A stretch of 64,000 nt of DNA from Flavobacterium yafengii (GTDB taxonomy: Bacteria; Bacteroidota; Bacteroidia; Flavobacteriales; Flavobacteriaceae): positions 248,001 through 312,000 of the forward strand of contig NZ_JASCRY010000002.1 in assembly GCF_030010375.1 (NCBI RefSeq), given 5' to 3'. Positions within the stretch are counted from its first letter, which is position 1; each line of letters opens with the position of its first letter. This document shows, one piece after another, positions 47,711 to 55,815 of this stretch. The translations under genes were made by a program, and so were the position numbers. The notes below the pieces were generated by a model. It had not been told where the DNA came from, ran no database searches, and saw only the letters and a list, made by a program, of their open reading frames with translations.

Positions 47711-48112
47711 TTAATCAATAACTATTGTATGCGTTACAAACTCAGTAGCCGTTTTTTTGAATTTTAAATTGTAGGTTCCTACAGCAGTAGATTTGAACTT
47801 GTAAACAACAGTTTTACTTGTTGGCGTCGTTCCGCAATCTGCTCCTTCATACTTAGATTCAACTTCAATCGTTTTTGTGTTTGCAGCTGCAGTTTCGATA
47901 AACTTGTTATAAGACCCACAATTGTTGTCCACTGAAAAAGTCACAGTTAATGGAACTTCAACATTTATGTCACCTGTTACAGCGCCTTCAACTTTTGTTA
48001 CCAATGAAGTTTTAGTAACTGTATTTGGTGTGTTGTCATCATCGCTGCATGATGTGAAAGCTGTTGAAACTAATAGTACAATGACTGCTGCTTGTAATCT
48101 GAAATTTTTCAT
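47711..48112 (-). CDS. Hypothetical lipoprotein
   Basis: A 133-aa protein with a signal peptide and lipobox (STAFTSCSDDD; Cys about 22) followed by acidic residues, as is usual for Bacteroidota surface lipoproteins. The rest is beta-rich with two further Cys (NNCGSYN and ADCGTTP) that could form a disulfide, and ends THTIVID. I do not recognise the family; the fold looks like a small immunoglobulin-like domain. It is a single gene with its own terminator. Confidence 0.8.
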   Translation of the reverse strand: MKNFRLQAAVIVLLVSTAFTSCSDDDNTPNTVTKTSLVTKVEGAVTGDINVEVPLTVTFSVDNNCGSYNKFIETAAANTKTIEVESKYEGADCGTTPTSKTVVYKFKSTAVGTYNLKFKKTATEFVTHTIVID

Positions 48113-48335
48113 AATTATTAAATTTATTTGTTACTCTAAGGATGTCAAAGAGAATGAAAGGTTGCTTTTTGCATTCTGTTAAAAAATGCTTTGGCGATTA
48201 TTAAACGGCTTATAATCCTTTGAATGAGTCAACTAAAACAAATATTTTTTTAATTATTTATTTACGAAATAGGTTTATTACTATGTTTTTCTTCAGATAT
48301 GGAGCATGTTATTTTTTGTAAAACACAATTATAAC
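48113..48335. other. Spacer upstream of the lipoprotein gene
   Basis: About 220 bp containing the lipoprotein promoter region. No clear TAnnTTTG box or operator was found, and no other gene was seen. Confidence 0.3.
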
Positions 48336-48376
48336 TAAAAAATCCATCCCGATTTTAGTATTAAAAGGAGATGGAT
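48336..48376 (-). terminator. Terminator after TauE copy 2
   Basis: On the minus strand ATCCATC (48376-48370) pairs with GATGGAT (48348-48342) around a 21-nt AT-rich loop, followed by TTTTTT. Confidence 0.65.
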
Positions 48377-48435
48377 ATTGGTTCTAAAATGACTCTTACA
48401 ATTCAACTTATTTTTGACTTTTAGTACTAAAGGTT

Positions 48436-49233
48436 TTATTTTAGAAAAAGCTCTTTGGTTATAATGTAGATTCCCATAACTAAAACAAACCAACCAAATG
48501 CGGGTTTTAGTTTGTCTCCATTAATTTTTTTTGATAATGCTGTGCCAATGAAAATTCCAACAATTGCAAATGTTGAAATGGTAAGCAGAAATTGCCAATT
48601 GATTCCATTTTCTCCACTTTCTCCAAAGAAACCAATCAACGATTTGGCAGCTATAATTACCAATGATGTTCCAACTGCTTCTTTCATAGGAAGCTTACTT
48701 AATACTACTAATGCCGGTATAATTAAGAAACCACCACCGGCTCCCACTAATCCTGTGATAACGCCAACAATTGCACCTTCGATAAGTATGAGTGGGTAAT
48801 TGAATTCTTGTTCTTCGGACTTTTCGGTTATAATTTTTTTGTCTTTTTTGATCATGCTATATGATGCGGCAATCATAATCACTGCAAAAAGCAACATCAT
48901 CAACAGGTTTTTTGTAACTATAAATTCTCCTATGGAAAACACTTCTTTTGGAATAGCAGGAACAATCAATGCTCTTGTGGTAAAAACAGCAATAATTGAC
49001 GGAATACCAAAAACAATAGCCGTTTTGATATTTACTAACCCTTTTTTGAAATAGCCCACAGTGCCCACAGCACTTGTTAGCCCTACTATAAATAAAGAGT
49101 AAGCAGTTGCTATAACGGGTTCGATAGCAAATAAATAGACTAAAACGGGTACGGTAAGAATACTGCCACCACCGCCGATTAATCCTAATGCAACGCCAAT
49201 GAGTATTGATGTAAAATAACCGATATATTCCAT
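48436..49233 (-). CDS. TauE/SafE-family sulfite exporter (copy 2)
   Basis: About 265 aa, a paralogue of the protein at 22177-22965, with GLIGGGGSILTVPVLVY and VGAGGGFLIIPALV in the two repeats and the same C-terminus (FGWFVLVMGIYI). I start at MEYIGYFTS (49233) by comparison with copy 1; the frame reaches 49257. It has its own Crp/Fnr-like promoter and terminator, so it is a one-gene unit. Sulfite export would complete persulfide oxidation by the MBL-rhodanese enzymes. Confidence 0.92.
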   Translation of the reverse strand: MEYIGYFTSILIGVALGLIGGGGSILTVPVLVYLFAIEPVIATAYSLFIVGLTSAVGTVGYFKKGLVNIKTAIVFGIPSIIAVFTTRALIVPAIPKEVFSIGEFIVTKNLLMMLLFAVIMIAASYSMIKKDKKIITEKSEEQEFNYPLILIEGAIVGVITGLVGAGGGFLIIPALVVLSKLPMKEAVGTSLVIIAAKSLIGFFGESGENGINWQFLLTISTFAIVGIFIGTALSKKINGDKLKPAFGWFVLVMGIYIITKELFLK

Positions 49234-49254
49234 AAGTTGTAAAATTTTATACTG

Positions 49255-49298
49255 CAAAGATTGTCAGTTAAAATTCCACGTACAGTAACATTTATCAC
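49255..49298 (-). promoter_or_regulatory. Crp/Fnr-like site and -7 box of TauE copy 2
   Basis: GTAACATTTATCAC at 49285-49298 (minus strand GTGATAAATGTTAC), a 22-bp gap, then the minus-strand box AATCTTTG (49262-49255). Confidence 0.75.
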
Positions 49299-49385
49299 AC
49301 AGGAAAGTTTTTTCAAAAAATAAATTAGAAAAGAAAAAATATAAGAAGGAAATCTGCAGTAGGAGCAATGCTTTTTATCAGTTAT

Positions 49386-49420
49386 AAAAAAACAGCTGCT
49401 TGTGATAAGCAGCTGTTTTT
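49386..49420 (-). terminator. Terminator after the EamA gene
   Basis: Stem AAAAACAGCTGCTT/AAGCAGCTGTTTTT (14 bp, perfect) with a GTGAT loop. T-runs on both strands make it bidirectional. Confidence 0.9.
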
Positions 49421-49499
49421 ATATTGTAGTTGTCCTTTTTTTTAATCAGCAGGTTTTTAAATTAAATCATCTAAAGTATTTAAAACAGTACTAAAAATT

Positions 49500-50354
49500 T
49501 TAATGTTCTTGTGTTTTTGATGTAATTGTTGATCCGGCAGAAGCTATTACCACAAAAACAACCGCTAAAATTTCATTAAAAGTAAGGTATTCTTGTAAAA
49601 ATATAAAAGCACAAATTGATGCTGCAGCAGGTTCTAAACTCATTAAAATACTGAAAGTACGTGCAGGAAGTTGTCCGAGTGCTTTCATTTCTAATGTGAA
49701 AGGAATTGCACTGGATAATAGCGCGAGTGCTACCCCTAAACCTAAAAGTTGAGGCGTAAGATTACTTAAGCCATTTCCTAGAATTCCAAAAGGGACAATA
49801 AGTATAGATGCAAATAACATTCCTATGGTAACTGCGTCTCCACCTTTCATTATTTTTGAAATTTTCCCTCCTAATACGATATAAGCCGCCCAAAGTGCAC
49901 CAGCCAAAAGAGCAAAAAGCATCCCCCAAATATCTAATCCATTATTTGACCATGGAGCAATTAAGACGATTCCTGCCGCAGCAAGAAGTACCCAGAAAAA
50001 ATCTATGATGCGTTTTGAACCAAAAACAGCTACTAATAACGGACCTATGAATTCCAGTGTGACAGCAAGTCCAATGGGAATTCTCTCAATGGAAAGATAA
50101 AAAATCAAATTCATTGCACCCAAGGATAAACCATAAGGAATAACCAATTTCCATTGGTCAGCAGTTACTTTTTTTAGGTTTGGCCTGTAAACAGCCAATA
50201 ATATTAATGCAGAAATACCAATTCTTAAAGAAGCTGTTCCGGCAGCGCCAATAGCAGGAAAAAGACCTTTGGCGATAGCCGCCCCAGATTGAACGCTTAT
50301 TATTGCTAAAAGTACGGCGGGTAATGGAGGTATGTTGATCTGTTTGAGTTTCAT
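49500..50354 (-). CDS. EamA/DMT-family transporter (RhtA-like)
   Basis: A 284-aa membrane protein with about ten hydrophobic helices in two EamA repeats. SVQSGAAIAKGLFPAIGAAG, LEFIGPLLVAVFGSKR and MSLEPAAASICAFIFLQE resemble RhtA-type threonine/homoserine exporters. The substrate cannot be read from sequence. It lies downstream of the decayed moaE fragment and seems unrelated to the Mo-cofactor genes. Confidence 0.85.
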   Translation of the reverse strand: MKLKQINIPPLPAVLLAIISVQSGAAIAKGLFPAIGAAGTASLRIGISALILLAVYRPNLKKVTADQWKLVIPYGLSLGAMNLIFYLSIERIPIGLAVTLEFIGPLLVAVFGSKRIIDFFWVLLAAAGIVLIAPWSNNGLDIWGMLFALLAGALWAAYIVLGGKISKIMKGGDAVTIGMLFASILIVPFGILGNGLSNLTPQLLGLGVALALLSSAIPFTLEMKALGQLPARTFSILMSLEPAAASICAFIFLQEYLTFNEILAVVFVVIASAGSTITSKTQEH

Positions 50355-50439
50355 GAAGGGTTGAATATAGGCGGGTAAAACTACAAAATTTATAATTTAA
50401 AGTAGGTATTGATGTAAATAATCATTGGACAATAAAACA

Positions 50440-50607
50440 CTAAAACCAATCAATTGCGGCTACATTTTTACCGTTTATTTCATCAGCTCTTACTTGTCCT
50501 AAAAATATGCTATGACCACCAATAACAGTTTTGGTAGCATGTTTTGCAATACTATCACTAATAAATGAAGTGGGTATTGCTCCATCAACAAAAATATTTT
50601 TGTCTTT
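50440..50607 (-). pseudogene. moaE: Decayed moaE fragment (molybdopterin synthase large subunit, N-terminal part)
   Basis: A reading frame of 55 residues bounded by stops. It contains NIFVDGAIPTSFISDSIAKH and IGGHSIFLGQVRADEINGK, which match the N-terminal third of MoaE (normal family pattern GAHSIFLGQVRAD). There is no in-frame start codon (TAA directly precedes it) and it stops after VAAIDWF, about 85-90 residues short of a full MoaE. It is 15 bp after moeB in the Mo-cofactor cluster. It cannot encode a working subunit. Confidence 0.85.
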
Positions 50608-50622
50608 TTATGCTACATAAAA

Positions 50623-51732
50623 TTAAATTAATTTCTTTTTTACCAGTTCATTAACTCCGCCTTTTAGTGAATATACCTTTGCATTTGGCATTACAGACAA
50701 ATATAGTAATGCGGCTTTTAAACTTCTCTTTCCAGACTGACAAACAAATACAATCTCTTTATCTAATAAATCATCTAAATTAGAATTTAATGTGGGCAAA
50801 GGAATCGATAAATGTGAATAGAAATCTAAACGGGGCTTTTCTATAAGTTCCCGTACATCAACTAAAATAGTGTTTTCCCTAATTTTCAACCATTGTTCTG
50901 TTTCAATCTCGATGACATTAGTTGGGCTATAGTTGCATAACCATTCATAATCTGTATATTCAAATGCTTCAACTGAAGCTGGGATATAGTTGGAAGCTTC
51001 TGGATTTGGAGTCAAATATATAGTGAAAAACTCCTGATTTAATGCGTTGTATGTCAGGATTCTGTTTGTTAATAGTTTTCCAATGCCAGTTATAAGTTTA
51101 ATTACTTCTGTTGCTTGTAAAACTCCAATCATACCTGGTAATACTCCTAAAACTCCTGCTTCGGAACAGTTTAAAACTTCATTATTATTTGGTGGTACAG
51201 GAAATAAATCTCTATAATTGACTGTTTTTTCCTTTTCGTTTATTGGAACATTAAATACGGCCACTTGCCCTTCAAATTTTGAAACTGCCCCAAATACTAA
51301 TGGTTTGCCAAATAATACACAGGCGTCATTTATCAAATACCTGCTGGCAAAATTATCTGTGGCATCAACAATAATATCATAATCCTTGAAATGATTGATA
51401 CAATCCTTTTGCGAAAAGCGCAGTTTCCAAGTTTTAATATCAATTGTGTCATTCATCAAAAGGAGTTTTTCTTTGGCAATAGCCACTTTAAAACGTCCCA
51501 CATCTTGTTGTCCAAATAAAATCTGTCGGTTTAAATTGGAGTAACTTACCACATCATCATCTGCAATTCCAATATGTCCAACACCAGCAGCAACTAAATA
51601 TTGTAGAATAGGGCAACCTAAACCTCCGGCTCCAATAACTAATACTTTAGCGTTTGAAAGTTTTTCTTGTGCTTCTAATCCAAATTCATTTAGCATTAGT
51701 TGACGTTGATATCGCTCCTGTAAATGTTTCAT
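50623..51732 (-). CDS. moeB: MoeB-type adenylyltransferase fused to a rhodanese domain
   Basis: A 369-aa E1-like enzyme. The ATP loop VLVIGAGGLGCPILQYL is near residue 32, DVVSYSNLNRQIL and IIVDATDNFASRYLIND follow, and the C-terminal third is a rhodanese with FVCQSGKRSLKA (Cys about 337). It activates the C-terminal Gly of MoaD and, like MOCS3, can supply sulfur through the rhodanese Cys. Zinc-binding CxxC pairs are not obvious. ThiF-type activity is possible, but the next gene upstream encodes MoaD. Confidence 0.9.
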   Translation of the reverse strand: MKHLQERYQRQLMLNEFGLEAQEKLSNAKVLVIGAGGLGCPILQYLVAAGVGHIGIADDDVVSYSNLNRQILFGQQDVGRFKVAIAKEKLLLMNDTIDIKTWKLRFSQKDCINHFKDYDIIVDATDNFASRYLINDACVLFGKPLVFGAVSKFEGQVAVFNVPINEKEKTVNYRDLFPVPPNNNEVLNCSEAGVLGVLPGMIGVLQATEVIKLITGIGKLLTNRILTYNALNQEFFTIYLTPNPEASNYIPASVEAFEYTDYEWLCNYSPTNVIEIETEQWLKIRENTILVDVRELIEKPRLDFYSHLSIPLPTLNSNLDDLLDKEIVFVCQSGKRSLKAALLYLSVMPNAKVYSLKGGVNELVKKKLI

Positions 51733-51743
51733 GTTTTGTTTTT

Positions 51744-51977
51744 TTAACCACCAGAAAACGGAGGCATAAAGGCGATACTACTATTTTTTTCTATTGAAAT
51801 ATTGTCTGTTACCATTTGTTTATTTACTGCGATTGCAAATTTCAACGATGATAAAGCAGGGAATTTCTCTAGGATTATTTTTTTTAAGTTGTCAGTAGTG
51901 TCGACATAATCAATAACTAATTTTGAGCTACCGGTAATGTCCGTTAATTGTCCAAAAAAAAGCACTTCTATTTTCAT
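51744..51977 (-). CDS. moaD: Molybdopterin synthase sulfur carrier subunit
   Basis: A 77-aa ubiquitin-like protein. It begins MKIEVLFFGQLTDITGSSKL and ends AFMPPFSGG, the double-Gly tail that MoeB adenylates and that carries thiocarboxylate. It lies 11 bp before moeB. Its usual partner MoaE survives here only as a fragment. Confidence 0.92.
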   Translation of the reverse strand: MKIEVLFFGQLTDITGSSKLVIDYVDTTDNLKKIILEKFPALSSLKFAIAVNKQMVTDNISIEKNSSIAFMPPFSGG

Positions 51978-51990
51978 AAAATAAAATTAA

Positions 51991-52722
51991 TCAGGTAAAT
52001 AATAATTTAATGGAAGCCACTAATAATGCTGTTGCTAAAATATATTTAAGGACCGATTGATTGAACTTCTTAGCACCCAACCAAGCACCCAATATCCCGC
52101 CAATAAAGGCTACGGCAACAAAAGCAAGCATGTCGTTTTCAAATTTGACACCCTTTGATAATTGTCCCGCTAAACCGGATACCGAATTGACAAAAATAAA
52201 TAATGCACTAATAGCTGCAGTTTGTTTTTGGTTTGACCAATGCAACATTAAAAGTATTGGGGAAAGTAGAATACCTCCTCCAATACCAATCAGGCCAGAA
52301 AGAAATCCGATACTGGCACCGATAATAATTGTCAATGCAAGCGTATTTTTTTTTAACTCTGAATCATTCGTATTTGGATATACAAAAAATTTTATAACTG
52401 GTATTAAGAGTGTTAAACCCAAAACTTTTTTATAAATATCTCCGTCTAATGATATCATGCCACCTAAAAACGAAAAAGGAATTGAGGCTAGGGCAAAGGG
52501 GAGAAAAAGTTTCCATTTGAAATGTCCTTCGCGAAAAAACAGCGTAAACGAAACCAACGATACGAACAAGTTTAATATCAATGCTGTTGGTTTCATAAAA
52601 TTTGGATCAAAACTGAAAATAGCCATTAATGCTAAATAACCACTTGCTCCACCATGACCTACGGAGGCATATAAAAATGCAATGATAAACAGTAATAAAA
52701 AAAAGGATAATGATAATGTCAT
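51991..52722 (-). CDS. TauE/SafE (TSUP)-family transporter within the Mo-cofactor operon
   Basis: A 243-aa protein with about eight helices. ASVGHGGASGYLALMA near the start and SGLIGIGGGILLSPILLML in the second half are the family repeat signatures. It is distant from the two TauE copies near the sulfur genes. Gaps of 9 bp to moeA and 13 bp to moaD put it in the Mo-cofactor operon. The substrate could be sulfite or another small anion made or needed by that pathway; this is inference. Confidence 0.87.
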   Translation of the reverse strand: MTLSLSFFLLLFIIAFLYASVGHGGASGYLALMAIFSFDPNFMKPTALILNLFVSLVSFTLFFREGHFKWKLFLPFALASIPFSFLGGMISLDGDIYKKVLGLTLLIPVIKFFVYPNTNDSELKKNTLALTIIIGASIGFLSGLIGIGGGILLSPILLMLHWSNQKQTAAISALFIFVNSVSGLAGQLSKGVKFENDMLAFVAVAFIGGILGAWLGAKKFNQSVLKYILATALLVASIKLLFT

Positions 52723-52731
52723 TTTGTAATT

Positions 52732-53919
52732 TTAAAAAGGAAATAAATGTACTTCTATTTCCTGACCTGATTCAATTTTTGATGTGTTTTCTGGAATTAT
52801 TGCCAGACAATTAGCGTTAGCAAACGAAGAAAGTTTATAGGATTCTTGGCCCGTTTCAAGATAAACTAAATCATTATTATGCGACGCTTTTAAAAAATGT
52901 GTCATTCCTACCTGTTTTTGATATTCCTGCGTAAGAACCATTTTTTTAGCTTGCAATTTTACGTTGCGTTCGGTCATAATTCCAATTGCGGGAAGTACAT
53001 ACTCATAAAAACAGGTTAACACAGAAGCAGGATTTCCAGGAAGTCCAAAAATAACTTTATCTGCTTTTGTTCCAAATAATAATGGTTTACCGGGCTTTTG
53101 TTTTATCTTATGAAAAACGGCATTTACGTCACATTTCTCCAATGCATCCATGGTAAAATCATAATCTCCAACACTTACACCGCCCGAAATTAAAACGAGA
53201 TCATTTACTTCCAATATTTGTGATAAAAGAGTCTGTAATTGATTCAGATTATCCTCAGATCTGTAAATAGTTACGTTGTTAATATTCAATTGATTTAATG
53301 CAGATTGCAAGGTAAATGAATTGGATTCAAATACTTGACCATATTCTAAATCTTCTCCCGGCAATCGTAATTCATTACCAGTAACTAAAATTCCAACGCT
53401 GGGATTAGGATACACTTTGACTTTGGCAATGCCCATACTCGCCAGAAAACCTATAGTAGCCGGTTTTAAAACGGTTCCTTTTTCAAGTGCTTTTGTTCCT
53501 TTTTTTATTTCAGACCCAATACTTCTGAGGTTAGTTCCTTTATTTAAACTTTCATCATTTACAGTTAGTTTATCTGATTCCACCAATGCTTTTTCTTGCA
53601 TTAAAACAGTATCAGCCGCTAACGGAACGGCTGCTCCCGTAAAAATTCGGACAGCTTCGCCCTGCTTTAATTCAAAAGTTTGTTTACTCCCAGCTGCAAT
53701 TTCTCCCACTATTTTATAATCTGAACGATTATTGTCAAAAGCAAAAGCATATCCATCCATGCTGGACTGAGGAAATGCGGGCACATTTTCAGGCGCATAA
53801 ATGTCTTCTGCCAAAACAAATCCGTTTGCTTTTTCTAATTGCATCACTTCAACTGGTAGCGATTTGACATGATTTGTTATTAATTCCAAAGCGCTGTGTA
53901 CCGAAATCATTGTTTCCAT
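52732..53919 (-). CDS. moeA: Molybdopterin molybdotransferase
   Basis: A 395-aa enzyme that inserts molybdate into adenylylated molybdopterin. It has PQSSMDGYAF near residue 53, IFTGAAVP, ILVTGNEL, LISGGVSVGDYDF and FGLPGNPASVLTCFYEY in MoeA order. It is upstream of the TSUP gene and part of the same minus-strand run. Confidence 0.95.
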   Translation of the reverse strand: METMISVHSALELITNHVKSLPVEVMQLEKANGFVLAEDIYAPENVPAFPQSSMDGYAFAFDNNRSDYKIVGEIAAGSKQTFELKQGEAVRIFTGAAVPLAADTVLMQEKALVESDKLTVNDESLNKGTNLRSIGSEIKKGTKALEKGTVLKPATIGFLASMGIAKVKVYPNPSVGILVTGNELRLPGEDLEYGQVFESNSFTLQSALNQLNINNVTIYRSEDNLNQLQTLLSQILEVNDLVLISGGVSVGDYDFTMDALEKCDVNAVFHKIKQKPGKPLLFGTKADKVIFGLPGNPASVLTCFYEYVLPAIGIMTERNVKLQAKKMVLTQEYQKQVGMTHFLKASHNNDLVYLETGQESYKLSSFANANCLAIIPENTSKIESGQEIEVHLFPF

Positions 53920-54011
53920 TTATGCTGAATTTTAATAGGCGTAAGATGCAAATAAAATCAACGAAATGCGCAAGTAATAATGGATTTTATTGAATGTATC
54001 AACAAGCATAT

Positions 54012-54620
54012 TTATTCTTTTTCGTTGCGTAAATTTTCATAATCTTCTACTGTGTCAATATCAATAACTCCTTTATCGAAATGTACTGTAGCTACATCCT
54101 GTTTTCTTTTTTCGATAATTTTTTTGGCACCAATATCTCCTTCAAGCAACATTAGTTCAGGAAAAATCGTTTTGTGAAAAAGGGCAGGAGTTCCCATAAT
54201 ACCGGCATAGGAACAGGCAGAAATGGGCAATCCAGATTTGTCTTGAGCATCAATCAGTTGTTCTATATGCTGATTGTTTGTGTAAGGTTGATCGCCCACA
54301 AGTATTATGACGCCATCAACATGAGGATGCATTTCATTCATGGAAAAAAGCCCTTTTCGTAAAGAACTGGCCATTCCTTCTACCCAGTTTTCATTAAGTA
54401 CAATATCAAGTCCTGGAACATCGAGATGCGCTTGAATCAAATCAGCATTGGCACCTAAAACGGCAATTACAGGATATAATTTTGATTGACTAGCCATTTT
54501 TGAAACCCGTGTTAAGAGCGTCATACCATCAAATTCGAGTAATTGTTTGGGTTTCCCCATGCGACTGCTTGAACCTGCTGCCAAAATAATTATGCCACAT
54601 TGCTTTATTTTATGATGCAT
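54012..54620 (-). CDS. mocA: MocA-like molybdenum cofactor nucleotidyltransferase
   Basis: A 202-aa GT-A-fold nucleotidyltransferase. The LAAGSSSRMGKPKQLLEFDG motif at about residue 14 binds the nucleotide, and ILVGDQPYTNNQHI carries the metal-binding Asp. MocA adds CMP to Mo-molybdopterin, giving the dinucleotide cofactor used by xanthine-dehydrogenase-family enzymes such as those encoded just upstream. Its start overlaps the xdhC stop by 11 bp. Confidence 0.87.
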   Translation of the reverse strand: MHHKIKQCGIIILAAGSSSRMGKPKQLLEFDGMTLLTRVSKMASQSKLYPVIAVLGANADLIQAHLDVPGLDIVLNENWVEGMASSLRKGLFSMNEMHPHVDGVIILVGDQPYTNNQHIEQLIDAQDKSGLPISACSYAGIMGTPALFHKTIFPELMLLEGDIGAKKIIEKRKQDVATVHFDKGVIDIDTVEDYENLRNEKE

Positions 54621-55785
54621 TATAAATTTTGATATCTTCTATTTGAATGTCTAATGAGTCTCTGGAATGAATGACTTCATTTTTCGTTTTTAGCATACCA
54701 CCCATTTTTCCAGTCAATACGGCTTGAATTTCCGCTATAATACTGAGTGCAATTTCTTCTGGTGTTTCTGCTCCAATATCTAAACCTGTCGGGCCATAAA
54801 TTGTTGCCACTTTATCGGCATTTAAATGGATGCCTTCATTATGTTGTATTTCTTCCAGCATGCGATGCAACTTCTTTTTTGGTCCCAAAATACCTATGTA
54901 AGGAACTGCAGCTGCACATAATGATTTTAACATATAATAATCACACTTGTAACTGTGCGTTACTAAAACAAAAAAAGTACGATTATCATACGCAAGATGT
55001 TCTAAGGCAACATCTGGATTAGCCACTAAAATTTGTGAGGCGGTAGGATATCTTTCTTTGTTGGCATGTGTATCTCTTCGGTCTACGATTCTAAAATCCC
55101 ATCCCAAGACATCTGCAAACTTCATAAGCGGAATGGCATCATTTCCTGCTCCTAATACTACAAGGGAAACTGGCGGATGCAAGAATTCAAAAAAAGCAGT
55201 TACAGATACGTCACCTGATTTGTATTGTTTGAAAACAGATTCGCCATTTTGCATGACATCCGTTATGTCTTTTAAAACCGCCTCTTCAAATTGTTGCAGT
55301 GGTATTTTACCGGAAAGAGTTCCATTTTCTTCTAATAGTAAACAAGTTCCATATTGGACATTTTGATTATTATTCAAATCAAATAAAGTAACCAGAACTG
55401 CTTTTTGACGAACTGCTAATGCTTTACTCAATAATTGTATTGGGTTTTCTTCTTTTTCAGAATCGATGCTTTCGAATAATACTTGTATTAGACCTTCACA
55501 TCCTAAATGAATTCCCATTTCTGAACCGTCTTCTTTGGAAGTGTCATAGGTAAAAAGTGTATTTTTTTGCTCAGAAATAGCAAATAAGGCTTTTTTTAAA
55601 GCATCACCTTCTAAACAACCGCCGCTTATGGCACCGGTAATTCTTCCGTCATCATTCACTAACATTCTGGCACCAGGTCTTCTGTAAGAGGAACCATCTA
55701 AATGAACTACGGTTACCAGCGCTGATTTTATATTTTTCTGACTGGCAACGTCATATTTTTTAATAATTTCTTGAAGTTCTTTCAT
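54610..55785 (-). CDS. xdhC: XdhC/CoxI-family maturation factor
   Basis: A 391-aa protein with the XdhC signature SSYRRPGARMLV and GAISGGCLEGDAL in the N-terminal half and a Rossmann domain with LVVLGAGNDAIPLMKF and LGPKKKLHRML in the C-terminal half. XdhC proteins bind the Mo cofactor, help its sulfuration and load it into xanthine-dehydrogenase-family enzymes. It is 30 bp downstream of an iorB-like gene and overlaps mocA. Confidence 0.92.
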   Translation of the reverse strand: MKELQEIIKKYDVASQKNIKSALVTVVHLDGSSYRRPGARMLVNDDGRITGAISGGCLEGDALKKALFAISEQKNTLFTYDTSKEDGSEMGIHLGCEGLIQVLFESIDSEKEENPIQLLSKALAVRQKAVLVTLFDLNNNQNVQYGTCLLLEENGTLSGKIPLQQFEEAVLKDITDVMQNGESVFKQYKSGDVSVTAFFEFLHPPVSLVVLGAGNDAIPLMKFADVLGWDFRIVDRRDTHANKERYPTASQILVANPDVALEHLAYDNRTFFVLVTHSYKCDYYMLKSLCAAAVPYIGILGPKKKLHRMLEEIQHNEGIHLNADKVATIYGPTGLDIGAETPEEIALSIIAEIQAVLTGKMGGMLKTKNEVIHSRDSLDIQIEDIKIYNAS

Positions 55786-55815
55786 TTGAAAATTAATGGA
55801 ATTATAAATAAATAT

